DNA of 48,369 bases from an uncultured Coriobacteriaceae bacterium. GTDB lineage: Bacteria > Actinomycetota > Coriobacteriia > Coriobacteriales > Coriobacteriaceae. Shown here one piece after another: positions 1-9,800 of the stretch; position 1 is the stretch's first letter; every line of letters begins with the position of its first letter. The notes beneath the pieces are model-generated. The model did not search any database and was not told the origin of the DNA. It saw only the letters and a list, made by a program, of their open reading frames with translations. Both the position numbers and the translations under genes were made by a program. The stretch lies in the NCBI GenBank assembly GCA_944322305.1, contig CALUOP010000012.1, forward strand, positions 1 to 48,369, written 5' to 3'.

Positions 1-149
1 TATTGCCAGCCGCCCCCGGGGCGCGCAAGGGGGCGGGCGGGGGTTCACGGGATCTTCACATCTCGGGGAGCGGGGGCTGCGGCCGGGGGCGCTTCCCCTT
101 AACATCCGAACGCTTCTCCCTCTAGGCGCTTGCCCCCTCTTTTTATGCG

Positions 150-183
150 GGGAGCCCCGGACAGCACAATGTCCGGGGCTCCC
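150..183 (-). terminator. Perfect 14-bp inverted repeat downstream of phosphoglucomutase
   Basis: The arms GGGAGCCCCGGACA (150-163) and TGTCCGGGGCTCCC (170-183) are perfect complements around a 6-base loop, about 45 bases beyond the phosphoglucomutase stop. This placement suggests a transcript end. On the minus strand the hairpin is followed by an A-rich stretch, not a U tract, so it is not a textbook intrinsic terminator. It could also act as a 3'-end stabiliser. The remaining sequence before the gene shows no other feature. Confidence 0.5.
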
Positions 184-226
184 GTATCCGCACGGCCGCA
201 ACCGCGCGACTTCCAGCGCTTAGCGC

Positions 227-1921
227 TTACGCGAGCACCTCGCGCGCAGCCTTCTCCAGCTCAACCAGGACGGCCTCGGCCTCATCCTTGGTTGCGCCCT
301 TGGCGAACAGGTACGCCTTGATCTTGGGCTCGGTGCCGGACGGGCGGATGATGATCTTGTCGCCCGTGGCGAGATCGAACTCGATGACGTTGGCCTTGGG
401 CAGCCTGTTGACGCCCTCGCCGTAGTCCACGACCTTTTCGACCGCGGTGCCGGCGAGCTCGGTCGGAGCCTCGGCGCGGAGCCCTGCCATGATGCCTGCC
501 ATCTTGGCGGAACCGTCGGCGCCGGGGTAGCTGAGAGAGATCGTCTTGTTCAGGTAGTAGCCGAGCTCCTCGTACAGCGCGCGCATGGCCTGGACCAGGT
601 TCATGCCCTTGAGCTTGTAGTACTGGGCCATCTGGCAGATGAGCATGGAGGCGTTCACGGCGTCCTTGTCGCGCACGTGGTCGCCGGAGAGGTAGCCGTA
701 GGACTCCTCGAAGCCGAAGATGAAGCGGTCGACCTCGCCCGCGTCGGACAGGCTGGTAATGATGTCGCCGATGTACTTGAAGCCGGTGAGGCAGCGACGC
801 AGCTCGAAGCCGTACTTCTCGGCCAGCGGGTCAACCATGGAGGAGGACACGATGGTGGTGACGGCGACCTTGGTCTTCAGGTCCTCGCCGCGCTCGGCAC
901 GCATCTTGCAGATGTAGTCGAGCAGCAGCACGCCCATCTCGTTGCCGGTGAGCAGCGTGTAGTCGTCGCCGTCCTTGCAGGCAACACCCACGCGGTCGGC
1001 GTCGGGGTCCGTGGCGAGCAGCAGGTCGGGGTGAACCTCCTCGCACAGGTCGATGCCCTTCTGCATGGCCTCGCGGATCTCGGGGTTCGGGTACGGGCAG
1101 GTGGGGAAGTTGCCGTCCGGATCCTTCTGCTCGGGCACGATGGTGATGTCGGTGACGCCCACCTTGTTGAGGACGGTGGTGACCGGGATCAGGCCGGTGC
1201 CGTTGAGCGGGGTGTAGACGAGCTTGAGGGGCGCCTGGGCGATCTCGTCCTCGGAGAGGTTGTTGACCGACTTGGAAACCACGGCGTCGTAGTAGCGCTC
1301 GAGGCAGTCGTCGCCGATCCACTTGATGAGGCCCTTCTCGACAGCCTCGTCGAAGTCCATGGTCTTGGCGCCGCCGAACATGGGGGTCTCGGCGATGGAG
1401 GCGGAGATGGCGGCAGCGGCCTCAGAGGTGATCTGGCAGCCGTCGGGGCCGTAGGCCTTGTAGCCGTTGTACTGCGCCGGGTTGTGCGAGGCGGTGACGC
1501 ACACGCCGCCGGAGCACTTGAGGTCGCGCACGGCCCACGAAAGGGTGGGGACCGGCGAGATGCGCGGGTACACGTAGGCGGTCACGCCGTTGGCGGCGAA
1601 GATGGCGGCGGCGGTCTTCACGAACAGCTCGCCGTTGTTGCGGCTGTCGCGCGCGATGGCGACGGTGGGGTTCTCGAAGTTGGCCACCAGGTAGTCGGCG
1701 AAGCCCTGGCTGGCGCGGCCGACGGTGTAGATGTTCATGCGGTTGGTGCCGGCACCCAGCGTGCCGCGCAGACCCGCGGTCCCGAACTCGAGATCCTGGA
1801 AGAAGGCGTCGGTGATGGCGTCGGAGTCGTTCTTCTCCTTCATCTCGGCCAACTCGGCGGCGAGCGTCGGATCCGTTACGTTCTCAACCCACTCATCAAG
1901 CAGTTTCATAACGTCAACCAT
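227..1921 (-). CDS. pgcA: Phosphoglucomutase / phospho-sugar mutase
   Basis: Alpha-D-phosphohexomutase that interconverts glucose 1-phosphate and glucose 6-phosphate in the cytoplasm, linking glycolysis with cell-wall and glycan precursor synthesis. The 564-residue protein has the active-site phosphoserine loop TASHNPAQYNGYK (Ser about 145), the Mg2+ loop DPDADR (about 305-310), the sugar-binding loop GFEESYGY (about 403-410) and the C-terminal phosphate-binding motif RPSGTEPK. The length fits the PgcA-like (class II) group. The frame stays open far upstream, but the start at 1921 is preceded by AGGAGG at good spacing and begins at the usual N-terminus. The enzyme may supply precursors to the polysaccharide cluster in this window, but the two loci are not linked. 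Confidence 0.93.
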   Translation of the reverse strand: MVDVMKLLDEWVENVTDPTLAAELAEMKEKNDSDAITDAFFQDLEFGTAGLRGTLGAGTNRMNIYTVGRASQGFADYLVANFENPTVAIARDSRNNGELFVKTAAAIFAANGVTAYVYPRISPVPTLSWAVRDLKCSGGVCVTASHNPAQYNGYKAYGPDGCQITSEAAAAISASIAETPMFGGAKTMDFDEAVEKGLIKWIGDDCLERYYDAVVSKSVNNLSEDEIAQAPLKLVYTPLNGTGLIPVTTVLNKVGVTDITIVPEQKDPDGNFPTCPYPNPEIREAMQKGIDLCEEVHPDLLLATDPDADRVGVACKDGDDYTLLTGNEMGVLLLDYICKMRAERGEDLKTKVAVTTIVSSSMVDPLAEKYGFELRRCLTGFKYIGDIITSLSDAGEVDRFIFGFEESYGYLSGDHVRDKDAVNASMLICQMAQYYKLKGMNLVQAMRALYEELGYYLNKTISLSYPGADGSAKMAGIMAGLRAEAPTELAGTAVEKVVDYGEGVNRLPKANVIEFDLATGDKIIIRPSGTEPKIKAYLFAKGATKDEAEAVLVELEKAAREVLA

Positions 1922-2006
1922 GTAAATCGATCCTCCTGCTGATCGATGGACACTGATACACCTAGCAGGATACGCCTTGCGCAGGCAGGCGGACGCCCGC
2001 AATCGG

Positions 2007-2690
2007 TCAGCGGCGGCGCGCCAACACCCGGGCGCGCTCCGCCAGGCGGCTCTCGGTGTGCGCCAGCACGTCGCGGTACACGTCGTCGAAAAACTTCTGG
2101 TCGAGAAGCGTGTAAGAGAGCCTGGCCGGGGCGGCGGGTACGTTGTCGCGCGCGATCTTCTCGGCCGCAGCCAGCGCCTTGTCAACCGTTGCCCGGTCGA
2201 CGGGGTACTGCGGGAAGGACTCGGCCGCGCGGTACAGCGCCTCGGAGGCGTGCGGCGCGGCGGGCACCGGCAGCAGGTGGCCGAACGTGTCGAAGTCGGT
2301 CTGCTTGCGCACGCGGGTGCGCTCCCCCGCCGGGATGCCGCGCGCCGCGATGAAGCGCCGCACGCGCGAGTTCCACATGTTGTCGGCCGCCAGATGCGCC
2401 CACACGCCCAGCACCAGGTCGCCGGGATCCTCGCCGCGGCGGTCGGCCGCCACCACGTAGCGGTCCCAGAACTCGTCGTCGCGCGGACAGGGAATGGCGC
2501 CCGCGCCCGCGAAGTGCGTCTCGCGGTACGGCAGCTTGCGGTCCACGTCGGGCACCATGTAGCCCACGTAGATGTCGGGCACCAGGTTGCCGAAGAGGAA
2601 CAGGTTGGGGTCGCGCACGCCCAGGGCCTGCGCCCCCGAGGTCTCAAGCAGCCGCGCCGTCTCGGCCATGTGTATGTTCCAGCTGGGCAT
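2007..2690 (-). CDS. Zinc-dependent phospholipase C-like protein (hypothetical)
   Basis: A 227-residue protein beginning MPSWNIHMAETARLL and carrying DPNLFLFGNLVPDIYVGY. This resembles the start of zinc-dependent phospholipase C-like proteins, where a His near the N-terminus and an Asp in a G-x-x-x-P-D element bind metal. It is rich in His, Asp and Trp through the middle, as in this all-helical fold. No signal peptide is visible, so it may be cytoplasmic. The frame is open further upstream. The ATG at 2690 was chosen because it has GAAAGG about ten bases before it and matches the family N-terminus. It lies between pheT and phosphoglucomutase on the same strand with no clear functional link. 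The family assignment is tentative. Confidence 0.6.
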   Translation of the reverse strand: MPSWNIHMAETARLLETSGAQALGVRDPNLFLFGNLVPDIYVGYMVPDVDRKLPYRETHFAGAGAIPCPRDDEFWDRYVVAADRRGEDPGDLVLGVWAHLAADNMWNSRVRRFIAARGIPAGERTRVRKQTDFDTFGHLLPVPAAPHASEALYRAAESFPQYPVDRATVDKALAAAEKIARDNVPAAPARLSYTLLDQKFFDDVYRDVLAHTESRLAERARVLARRR

Positions 2691-2940
2691 GAGCCGCACG
2701 CCTTTCTCGCAAAATGAGTTAGGTACCGCAACCGCGGCAATCGCGCGCCGCGAGGAACGCCCTGGGCGGCGCAGGGGTGGGAGCTGCGCATAGAGGCTAA
2801 GCGGCCACAAACCGCCCCGGCCCCGAAACCAAAAGGCACGTCCAGGCGCCCGAGATTACCCCGAACGAAGAGTACATGCACCTACCTTGATGCACGATGA
2901 GCGAGGGGCAAGGTCGGGTGCCGGGGCGCGCCGTCACCTA

Positions 2941-5400
2941 CTAGCTACGGACTTCGCCGCCCACAGCCTTGCACACCTTGGTCACGAGCTTCTGATGCAC
3001 CTTCTCAACCTCGGCGGAGGTGAGGGTGTGGTCGTCGGCGCGGTAGGTCAGCGCAAAGGCCATGGACTTCTTGCCGACGCCCACGCGCTGCTCGTCGCGG
3101 TACACGTCGAACAGGCGCACCTCGGAGAGAAGCTTGCCGCCGGCCGAGCGCAGGCGCTGCTCGAGCGTCTCGCACGTCACGTCCTCGTCCACCACGATGG
3201 CCAGGTCGACCTCCACCGGCGGGTAAGCGGAGAACGCGTGGTAGGCGTCCTGCGGGCGGGCGGCGCGCAGCAGCGCCTCGAGGTCGAGCTCAAACGCCGT
3301 CACCGGCAGCTTGATGCCGAAGGCGTCGCGGGCCTGGGGATGGATCTCACCCACCCAGCCGAGCACCGTGCCGCCGGCGAGCACCTCGGCGGCGCGGCCG
3401 GGCTGCAAAAAGCCGTAGGCGTCCGGGTCGCACGGGCGGAAGCGCACCTTCTCAACGCGCAGCTGGGCGAGAAGCTCCTCGACGATGCCCTTGCCGTCGA
3501 AGAAGCGCAGCGGCGCGTACTTCTGGTTGCAGGTGACGTCGCCCCAGGCGCCGGTAAGCACGGCGGCCACCGAGCGGCGCTCCTTGGGCTGGCTCTTGCC
3601 CGGACGGCCGAAGAACAGCGTACCCATCTCGTAGAGCTGGATGTTGGCGTTGCCGTGGTCCTCGTTGTAGTTCACCGACTGCAGCAGCCCCGGCAAAAGC
3701 GAGCGGCGCATCTCGGACTGCTCTGCCACCAGCGGGCGCATGAGCTTGACCGGGACGCCGCGGCCCTCCTCGGACATGCCGATCTTCTCAAGGTCGCCGG
3801 GAGCCGCGAAGCCGTAGGTGGTGGTCTCGTTCAGGCCGCACGCGCGCAGGATGCGCCCGATCTTGCGGACGAGGCGCTGCTCGGGCGTGAGGCCGCCCAC
3901 GTGGTTTTTGGCCGCCGGGATGGTAGCCTCGACGCGGTCCATGCCCCACAGGCGCAGGACCTCCTCGATGAGGTCGACCTCGCGCACCAGGTCGGGGCGG
4001 AAGGTGGGAGCGGTCACGGCGAGCACGCCGTCGCCGGCCTCGGCAACGACGCAGCCCAGGCGCTCGAGCGCCTGCCGGGTGAAGGCCGGGTCGATCTTGG
4101 CGCCGCAGAGCGCGTCCACGCGCGCAAGGCGCAGCTCGATGCGGGCGGGCTCAACGGGCGCAGGGTACACCTCGACGTAGCCGGGCGCCACCTCGCCGCC
4201 GGCGAGCTCCTCGATGAGGGCGGCGGTGACGTTGGCGACCTCCACGCAGCCGGCGACGTCGACCTGGCGCTCGAAGCGCAGCGACGCCTCGGAAATGAGG
4301 TCGAGATCGCGGCTCGTGTGCGAGGTGCGGCCCGCGTTGAAGCAGGCGCTCTCGATAAGCACGTCGGTGGAGTCGTCCTCGATCTCGGAGTTGAGGCCGC
4401 CCATCACGCCGGCGAGCGCCACCGGGCGCCCCGCGTCGGTGATGAGGCCCATGCCGGCCGAGAGCGTGCGCTCCTTGCCGTCGAGGGTGGTGAACTGCTC
4501 GCCCTCATGAGCGGCGCGCACCACCACGTGGCGCTGGCCCTTCTCGTCGGCCTCGAACGCGGCCATGTCGAAGGCGTGGAGCGGCTGGCCGGTGAGCATC
4601 ATCACGTAGTTGGTGATGTCCACCACGTTGTTGATGCTGCGCACGCCGGCCGCGGCCAGGCGCTCGACCATCCAGTCGGGCGAGGGACCCACCTTCACGT
4701 TGCGCACCACGCGCATCACGTAGCGGTCGCACAGGCCCTCGTCGGCGATCTCCACCGTCACGGCCTCAGCGGCGGGCGCGCCCTGCTCGCAGGCGATGGC
4801 GGGAAGCTCCACGTGGGTGTCGCGGCCGAGCACCGCGCCCACCTCGCGCGCCATGCCCACCATCGACAGGCAATCCGGGCGGTTGGGGGTGATCTCGCAG
4901 TCGAGCACCGTGTCGGCGAGGTCGGCGTACTGCGCGAAGGGCACGCCCACCGGCGCGTCCTCGGGCAGGATCATGATGCCGGAGTGGTCAGAGCCGAGCC
5001 CCAGCTCGCGGGCCGAGCAGTTCATGCCGCAGGAGGCCACGCCGCGCAGCTTGGCCTTCTTGATCTTGACCCCGCCGGGCAGCTCGGCGCCCACCATGGC
5101 CACCACGATGTGGTCGCCGGCGTTGAAGTTCTGCGCGCCGCACACGATCTGAAGCGGCTCGGGGCTGCCGTCCTGCCCTAAGTTGGCCGCGCCCACGTCC
5201 ACCGTGGTGACCCACATGTGGTCGGAGTCGGGGTGGGGCTCCTTGGTGAGGACCTTGCCGGTCACCACGTGGTTGAGCGACTGGCCGACGGCCTCGACGC
5301 CCTCGACCTCGGTGCCGGTGCGGATGAGCTCGGTCACCAGCTCCTGCGGGTCGTCGGGCACATCCACCATGGTTTTAAGCCATTTGTAGGAGACGCGCAT
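2941..5400 (-). CDS. pheT: Phenylalanyl-tRNA synthetase beta subunit
   Basis: Beta chain of the alpha2-beta2 phenylalanyl-tRNA synthetase, which charges tRNA-Phe. The 819-residue protein starts MRVSYKWLKTMVDVP. It has the tRNA-binding/OB domain at about residues 40-150, the B3/B4 editing domain in the middle (around NRPDCLSMVGMAREV) and the FDX-ACB anticodon-binding domain at the end (YPPVEVDLAIVVDEDV). The length is normal for bacterial PheT. It starts 28 bases after the pheS stop with GGAGG before the ATG, so the two form an operon under the T-box at 6522-6800. No defects are visible. Confidence 0.97.
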   Translation of the reverse strand: MRVSYKWLKTMVDVPDDPQELVTELIRTGTEVEGVEAVGQSLNHVVTGKVLTKEPHPDSDHMWVTTVDVGAANLGQDGSPEPLQIVCGAQNFNAGDHIVVAMVGAELPGGVKIKKAKLRGVASCGMNCSARELGLGSDHSGIMILPEDAPVGVPFAQYADLADTVLDCEITPNRPDCLSMVGMAREVGAVLGRDTHVELPAIACEQGAPAAEAVTVEIADEGLCDRYVMRVVRNVKVGPSPDWMVERLAAAGVRSINNVVDITNYVMMLTGQPLHAFDMAAFEADEKGQRHVVVRAAHEGEQFTTLDGKERTLSAGMGLITDAGRPVALAGVMGGLNSEIEDDSTDVLIESACFNAGRTSHTSRDLDLISEASLRFERQVDVAGCVEVANVTAALIEELAGGEVAPGYVEVYPAPVEPARIELRLARVDALCGAKIDPAFTRQALERLGCVVAEAGDGVLAVTAPTFRPDLVREVDLIEEVLRLWGMDRVEATIPAAKNHVGGLTPEQRLVRKIGRILRACGLNETTTYGFAAPGDLEKIGMSEEGRGVPVKLMRPLVAEQSEMRRSLLPGLLQSVNYNEDHGNANIQLYEMGTLFFGRPGKSQPKERRSVAAVLTGAWGDVTCNQKYAPLRFFDGKGIVEELLAQLRVEKVRFRPCDPDAYGFLQPGRAAEVLAGGTVLGWVGEIHPQARDAFGIKLPVTAFELDLEALLRAARPQDAYHAFSAYPPVEVDLAIVVDEDVTCETLEQRLRSAGGKLLSEVRLFDVYRDEQRVGVGKKSMAFALTYRADDHTLTSAEVEKVHQKLVTKVCKAVGGEVRS

Positions 5401-5428
5401 GGCGGCTCCTCCTCTCTCTTATATAAGG

Positions 5429-6505
5429 TTAGAACTGGGCGAGGAAGCGCATGTCGCCGGTCATGAGGGCGCGCAGGTCGGGCAGGTCGTAGCGCAGCGC
5501 GGCCACGCGCTCGACGCCAATGCCGAAGGCGAAGCCGGTGTAGCGCTCGGAGTCGACGCCGCTCATCTCGAGCACGTTGGGGTCGACCATGCCGCAGCCC
5601 AGGATCTCGATCCAGCCGGTGTGCTTGCAGAAGCTGCAGCCCTCGCCGTGGCAGACGTTGCACGAGACGTCAACCTCGCAGCTAGGCTCGGTGAACGGGA
5701 AGAAGTGCGGGCGGTAGCGCGTCTTGCGGTCCTGGCCGAACATGGCGCGGATGAAGGTGTCGAGCGTGCCCTTGAGGTCGCCGAAGGTGATACCCTCGTC
5801 GACCACGAGGCCCTCCACCTGGTTGAACTGCGGCAGGTGGCAGGCGTCCGGCGTGTCGGGGCGGTAGACGGTGCCCGGCGAGATCATGTAGATGGGCAGC
5901 TCGCCGCGCTCGAGGGCGTGCACCTGCTGGCCGGAGGTCTGCGTGCGCAGCAGGATGTCGGACTCGCCGCGGGCATGCTTCTCAGCGTGCTCGGCGGTGC
6001 CGGCGGCGTTGTCCACCACGTAGAAGGTGTCGCGGGCCGAGCGGCTGGGGTGGTCCTCCGGGGCGTTGAGCGCGGTGAAGTTGTAGTAGGTCGTCTCCAC
6101 CTGGCGGCCGGGCTCAACGGTGTAGCCCATGCCGCAGAACACGTCCTCCATCTCCTCGATGATCGCCGAGATCAGGTGCTGGTGGCCGAGCGCGGGGCGC
6201 ACACCGGGCAGCGTCACGTCAACGGCCTCGGTGGCCATCAGGCTCTCCATGGCCTGGGCACGCACCGAGCTCGCGCTCTGCTCGAGCATCGTCTCGATCA
6301 TGCGGCGCAGCTCGTTGGCGCGCTTGCCCACGGCGGGGCGCTCCTCCGGGGAGATCTTGCCCATCATGCGCATCGCGTTGGTCAGCGAACCCTTGCGCCC
6401 GAGCAGCGCCACGCGCGCCGCCTCGATCTTGTCGGCGGTGTCGGCGCCCTCGATCAGCGCGCGCGCCTCGCCTTCGAGCTGTGCCAGCTCATCGATAAGA
6501 CTCAT
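5429..6505 (-). CDS. pheS: Phenylalanyl-tRNA synthetase alpha subunit
   Basis: Catalytic alpha chain of phenylalanyl-tRNA synthetase. The 358 residues comprise an N-terminal coiled-coil arm (about 1-90) that binds tRNA and a class II aminoacylation core. Visible core parts are RPALGHQHLI, the motif 2 region around RTQTSGQQV, FHFPFTEPSCEVDV-like sequence near residue 285 and motif 3 with GFAFGIGVER near the end. The ATG at 6505 follows AAGGATGAGG. It is the first gene after the T-box attenuator and is co-transcribed with pheT. Confidence 0.97.
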   Translation of the reverse strand: MSLIDELAQLEGEARALIEGADTADKIEAARVALLGRKGSLTNAMRMMGKISPEERPAVGKRANELRRMIETMLEQSASSVRAQAMESLMATEAVDVTLPGVRPALGHQHLISAIIEEMEDVFCGMGYTVEPGRQVETTYYNFTALNAPEDHPSRSARDTFYVVDNAAGTAEHAEKHARGESDILLRTQTSGQQVHALERGELPIYMISPGTVYRPDTPDACHLPQFNQVEGLVVDEGITFGDLKGTLDTFIRAMFGQDRKTRYRPHFFPFTEPSCEVDVSCNVCHGEGCSFCKHTGWIEILGCGMVDPNVLEMSGVDSERYTGFAFGIGVERVAALRYDLPDLRALMTGDMRFLAQF

Positions 6506-6521
6506 GCCTCATCCTTCCCAT

Positions 6522-6800
6522 GAAAAAAGCCGCCCTCGGAAGCCCCTGCGAGCTCCCAAGGACGGCTGTTGACCGCGGTACCACCTTGCTTGGCGGGCGG
6601 GATGTCTGCCCCGCGCGCCCTCTTTTCGCCCGATATCGCCCGGGCCGGCGGCTTCCCTACTCAGCGGGAGGCCCGCCGTTCAGGTCGCTGCTCGGGAGTG
6701 AACGCAAAGCCCGTCTCGGCAGGAGGGCTTGCAGCCCGTGACCCTCCCTCTCTTCGCCGCGACTTCAGGGCCCTGCCCTCTCCGTCAACGCGTTGGCCAA
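6522..6800 (-). promoter_or_regulatory. T-box leader of pheST
   Basis: The RNA ahead of pheS carries the conserved T-box sequence GGTGGTACCGCGG (6585 to 6573 on the minus strand). This forms the antiterminator bulge that pairs with the CCA end of uncharged tRNA. Before it are a long structured stem I region, a GAGTAGG junction near stem III, and a candidate UUC (Phe) specifier at 6702-6700. The specifier is inferred from its position before ACUCCCGAG and was not modelled. When tRNA-Phe is uncharged the antiterminator should form and pheST be read; otherwise the terminator at 6523-6566 forms. A possible -10 (TACCCT) lies near 6803-6808. Confidence 0.9.
6523..6566 (-). terminator. Intrinsic terminator of the pheS T-box attenuator
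   Basis: On the minus strand GCCGTCCTTGG pairs with CCGAGGGCGGC and is followed by six U residues (6528-6523), about 18 bases before pheS. The left arm begins next to the T-box sequence, so antiterminator and terminator can exclude each other as expected for T-box control. Confidence 0.88.
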
Positions 6801-6857
6801 CAGGGTAGCACATTTCCGCGCAGACGGGTACGGCGAGAAGGGCGCGGCGGCGGCGCC

Positions 6858-9800
6858 TCACGCCGGGAACGCGGCCCCGGTCACCACCGCCTCGTAGAGC
6901 TCCCGCGTCGCCTGCTCGGGCGCCGCGCCGGTTTCGCAGGCGAGCAGGCGCGCGTGCTCCTCGAACAGCGCTACCGCCTCGCTGCGGCGGCCCTGCCTTC
7001 CGTAAACGCGCAGGGCGCAGCGCACCACGTCCTCGCGGAAGGGGCGCTGGGCCAGCGCCGCCTGGACAAGCCACGAGGCCACGGGCAGCTGGCCGTCCTC
7101 GAGCGCCGCGGACGCGCCGGTCACCATGCAGTCGAGGAACTTGGTGCGCAGCGTCTTGCGCGTGCGCTCGAAAAAGCCCAGCACGCCGCGGCTCGGCTCG
7201 TACAGGGCGCCGGCGTACAGCTCCTCGAGCTTCAGGCAGGTCTCCAAAAGCTGGGGCAGGGGCAGCTCGGCGCGGTGCACGAGCACGTCGCGCGCCAGCG
7301 CGTTGAAGCGCGCCACGTCGGTGGTGACGAACTCGGGGTTCAAGGCGATGCCGTCACCCTGGGCGATCACGTAGGTCGGGCCTCCCGTGGCCTGCCCGAG
7401 CGCGCGGCGCAGCGACGAGAGCGTCATGTAGAGGTTCTCGCGGGCATGGCGCGCGTCGCTTTGCGGCCACATCTCGGAGGCGATCACCCGGCGGTCGACG
7501 AAGGTGCCCAGGCACAGCGCCAGGCGCGCCGCGAGCGCGTCGGCCCGGCGGCGGCGCCAGGCGTCGCCCGCCAGCACGTGGCCGTTCTTCTCGGCGCAAA
7601 AACCGCCGAGCAGCCTGATCTCCACCTGCCCCAGGCCGAGCTCGTCAACCGGGGAGGCGGCAAGCGCCGGGCGCTCGGTGCGCAGCGCGGCACCGCCGGC
7701 CTCGTAGCCAGGCGGCAACAGGCGCCGCAGCGCCCCGGCGGCCTCGCCCGCGCAGGCAAGCGCCAGCCGGGCCACCGCCTTGAGCGCCGGGGCGAGCATG
7801 GCCTTCCGATGACGCGAGAACCACGCGGAGAGCTCGGCGTCTGAGCGGACGGCGGACAGCACGAGGGCGACGCGCCACGCGGCGAAGCCGTCGACCTCCT
7901 CGGCGTCGAGGTCGGCGCGGTCGGCCTCGGCCCGGAGCGACACGAGCGAGGACGACCGCAGCGCGGCCACGCCGTCAAGCAGGGCCGCCCAGCGCGCGAG
8001 CACGCCGCCGTTCTCGCCGGAAAGGCGCAGGACCTGCTGCGCGCGGAACTGGGCGCTCACCGTCTGCGCGCGCAGCAGGTCGTTCCACCCGTGCGCCACG
8101 GTGGCGAACAGCTGGAAGGGCCCGTCTGCGGCGCGCACCGCCGCGGCCGCCGCCTCGCTCATGACCCCGTCGTCCACCGGCGCCGCGCCCCGCACCATGG
8201 CGCGCACCGCGAGCACGAGCCGCGCCCAGGCCGAAAGCCCGAGCATCTTGCCATGCTCAAGCGCCTGGGCCTCCTCCGCCACCTGGTCACCAGACGCGTC
8301 CAGGCCGTCGTCGCGCGCGGCGAAGGCGCCGGCGAGCATCAGATCCAGGCGCACGAGCAGCGCGGGGATGTCGAGCGCATTGCCGTTCTCGACCGCGTAC
8401 TCGCGCAGCTCGGGCGCCACCTGGGCAAAGGAGCCGTCGCGCAGCGCCTCGCGGGCGCGCAGGTGCAGCCTCAGCTGCACGGTGCGCGCCGAGGGGTCGC
8501 CCTTCTGCGCGAAACTGACCCGCGGAAGCTCTGCGGCGCTGCCCGGGTCCAGCAGCTCGCGGCACGCGAGCGCCGCATCCCAGTCATCCGCGCTCACCTC
8601 GCGCGTCACCTCGTCGGCGCGGGAGGCCAGCTCCACGGAGAGCGCCCGGGCCGCGCGCCGGTTGCCGGTGAGCAGGTTGGCCACGTAGGCCGCAAGCGCC
8701 AGCCCGAGCTCCACCGGGCGCGCCTCGTCCTTCCCGGGCGCAAGGCGGCCGCCGGGGCGGCGGTTGAGCGCCGTCAGGTCGCCGTGCAACGCGCGCACCG
8801 CCTCCCCGTGGCCGTCCAGGCACACCTGCACGGGGAAGCGCGCGATGAGCGCGGCGGCCTCCGAACGGTCGAGCACGCTGGTGGCGATCCACACGGCGTC
8901 GTCGGTGCGCCCCTGCGCCATGAGCGCCCGGGCGACGCGCGCGGCGAGCACCGGCTCTTTGGAGGCGATCAGGCGCGCGAGCTGCTCGTAGGTTGAGCCG
9001 CGCATCCTCACGCACGAGAAGCTCCCCCGCCCCGCGTCGAGCCCGAAGACCGGGTAAGACACCGCGATGCGGCGCACGTCCTCCTCCCGCACGCGGATGC
9101 CGCCGCGCTCGAGCATGGCGAAGCTCCCCCGGCGCGCGAGCACCATCGCCCGCATCAGGCGCCCGGACCCGCCGCGCGGCGGGTCGGCCACCACCGCGCG
9201 GTACACCGCCGTGACCTCGCGGTCGAGCGCCACGGAGTCCTGTGGCCGCTCGGTGAGCCCGCGCAGCGCCGCCACGAACGCCGGGATCCCCTGGGTGTAG
9301 CCGTACATGTCTATCTGCGGCGATATGGCAAGCGCCCGGGCCCAGTCGGCGTACTCGCGCGTCTGCACCTTGAACGCCTGGGCCCCGATCTTGGCCGCGT
9401 CGCCCATGGAGCGCATGAGCGCGTCGGAGCCGGGCGTGCACGACAGCACCACCTCGAACCCGGCGGCCCGCATCCGCCTGAGCTCGGACACCACCTGCAC
9501 GCAGCGCTTCTTGCTGTAGTTGGGCACGTTGTCCACCGCCACGAGCGGCCGCGCCGAGGGCTCGAGCTCGCGGGAGGCCAGGTCCATCTGCTGCAGGAAC
9601 TCGGCGGCCGTCAGGCCGCGCGCGTCGATCAGGCGCGCGGAAGCGCGCTTGTCATCTTGGCGCACCTGCATGACGAGCTCGAGCAGCGCGGCGGTCTTGC
9701 CGAAGCCGAACGGCGCGCAGAGAAACACCGTGCCCGCCTCGCCTCCCGCGACCTCGAGCTGGCGCATGAGCCGGTTGCGGGGCACGAGCAGGCTCATCCC

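Noticed and set aside
1922-2881. Possible N-terminal extension of phosphoglucomutase by about 320 residues
   Set aside because: The added sequence is unrelated to the family and overlaps another gene in a different frame; a good ribosome site marks the start at 1921.
2887-5181. Long open frame opposite pheT
   Set aside because: It mirrors a certain gene, is composed of His/Ala/Gly/Arg noise typical of GC-rich antisense frames and has no family features.
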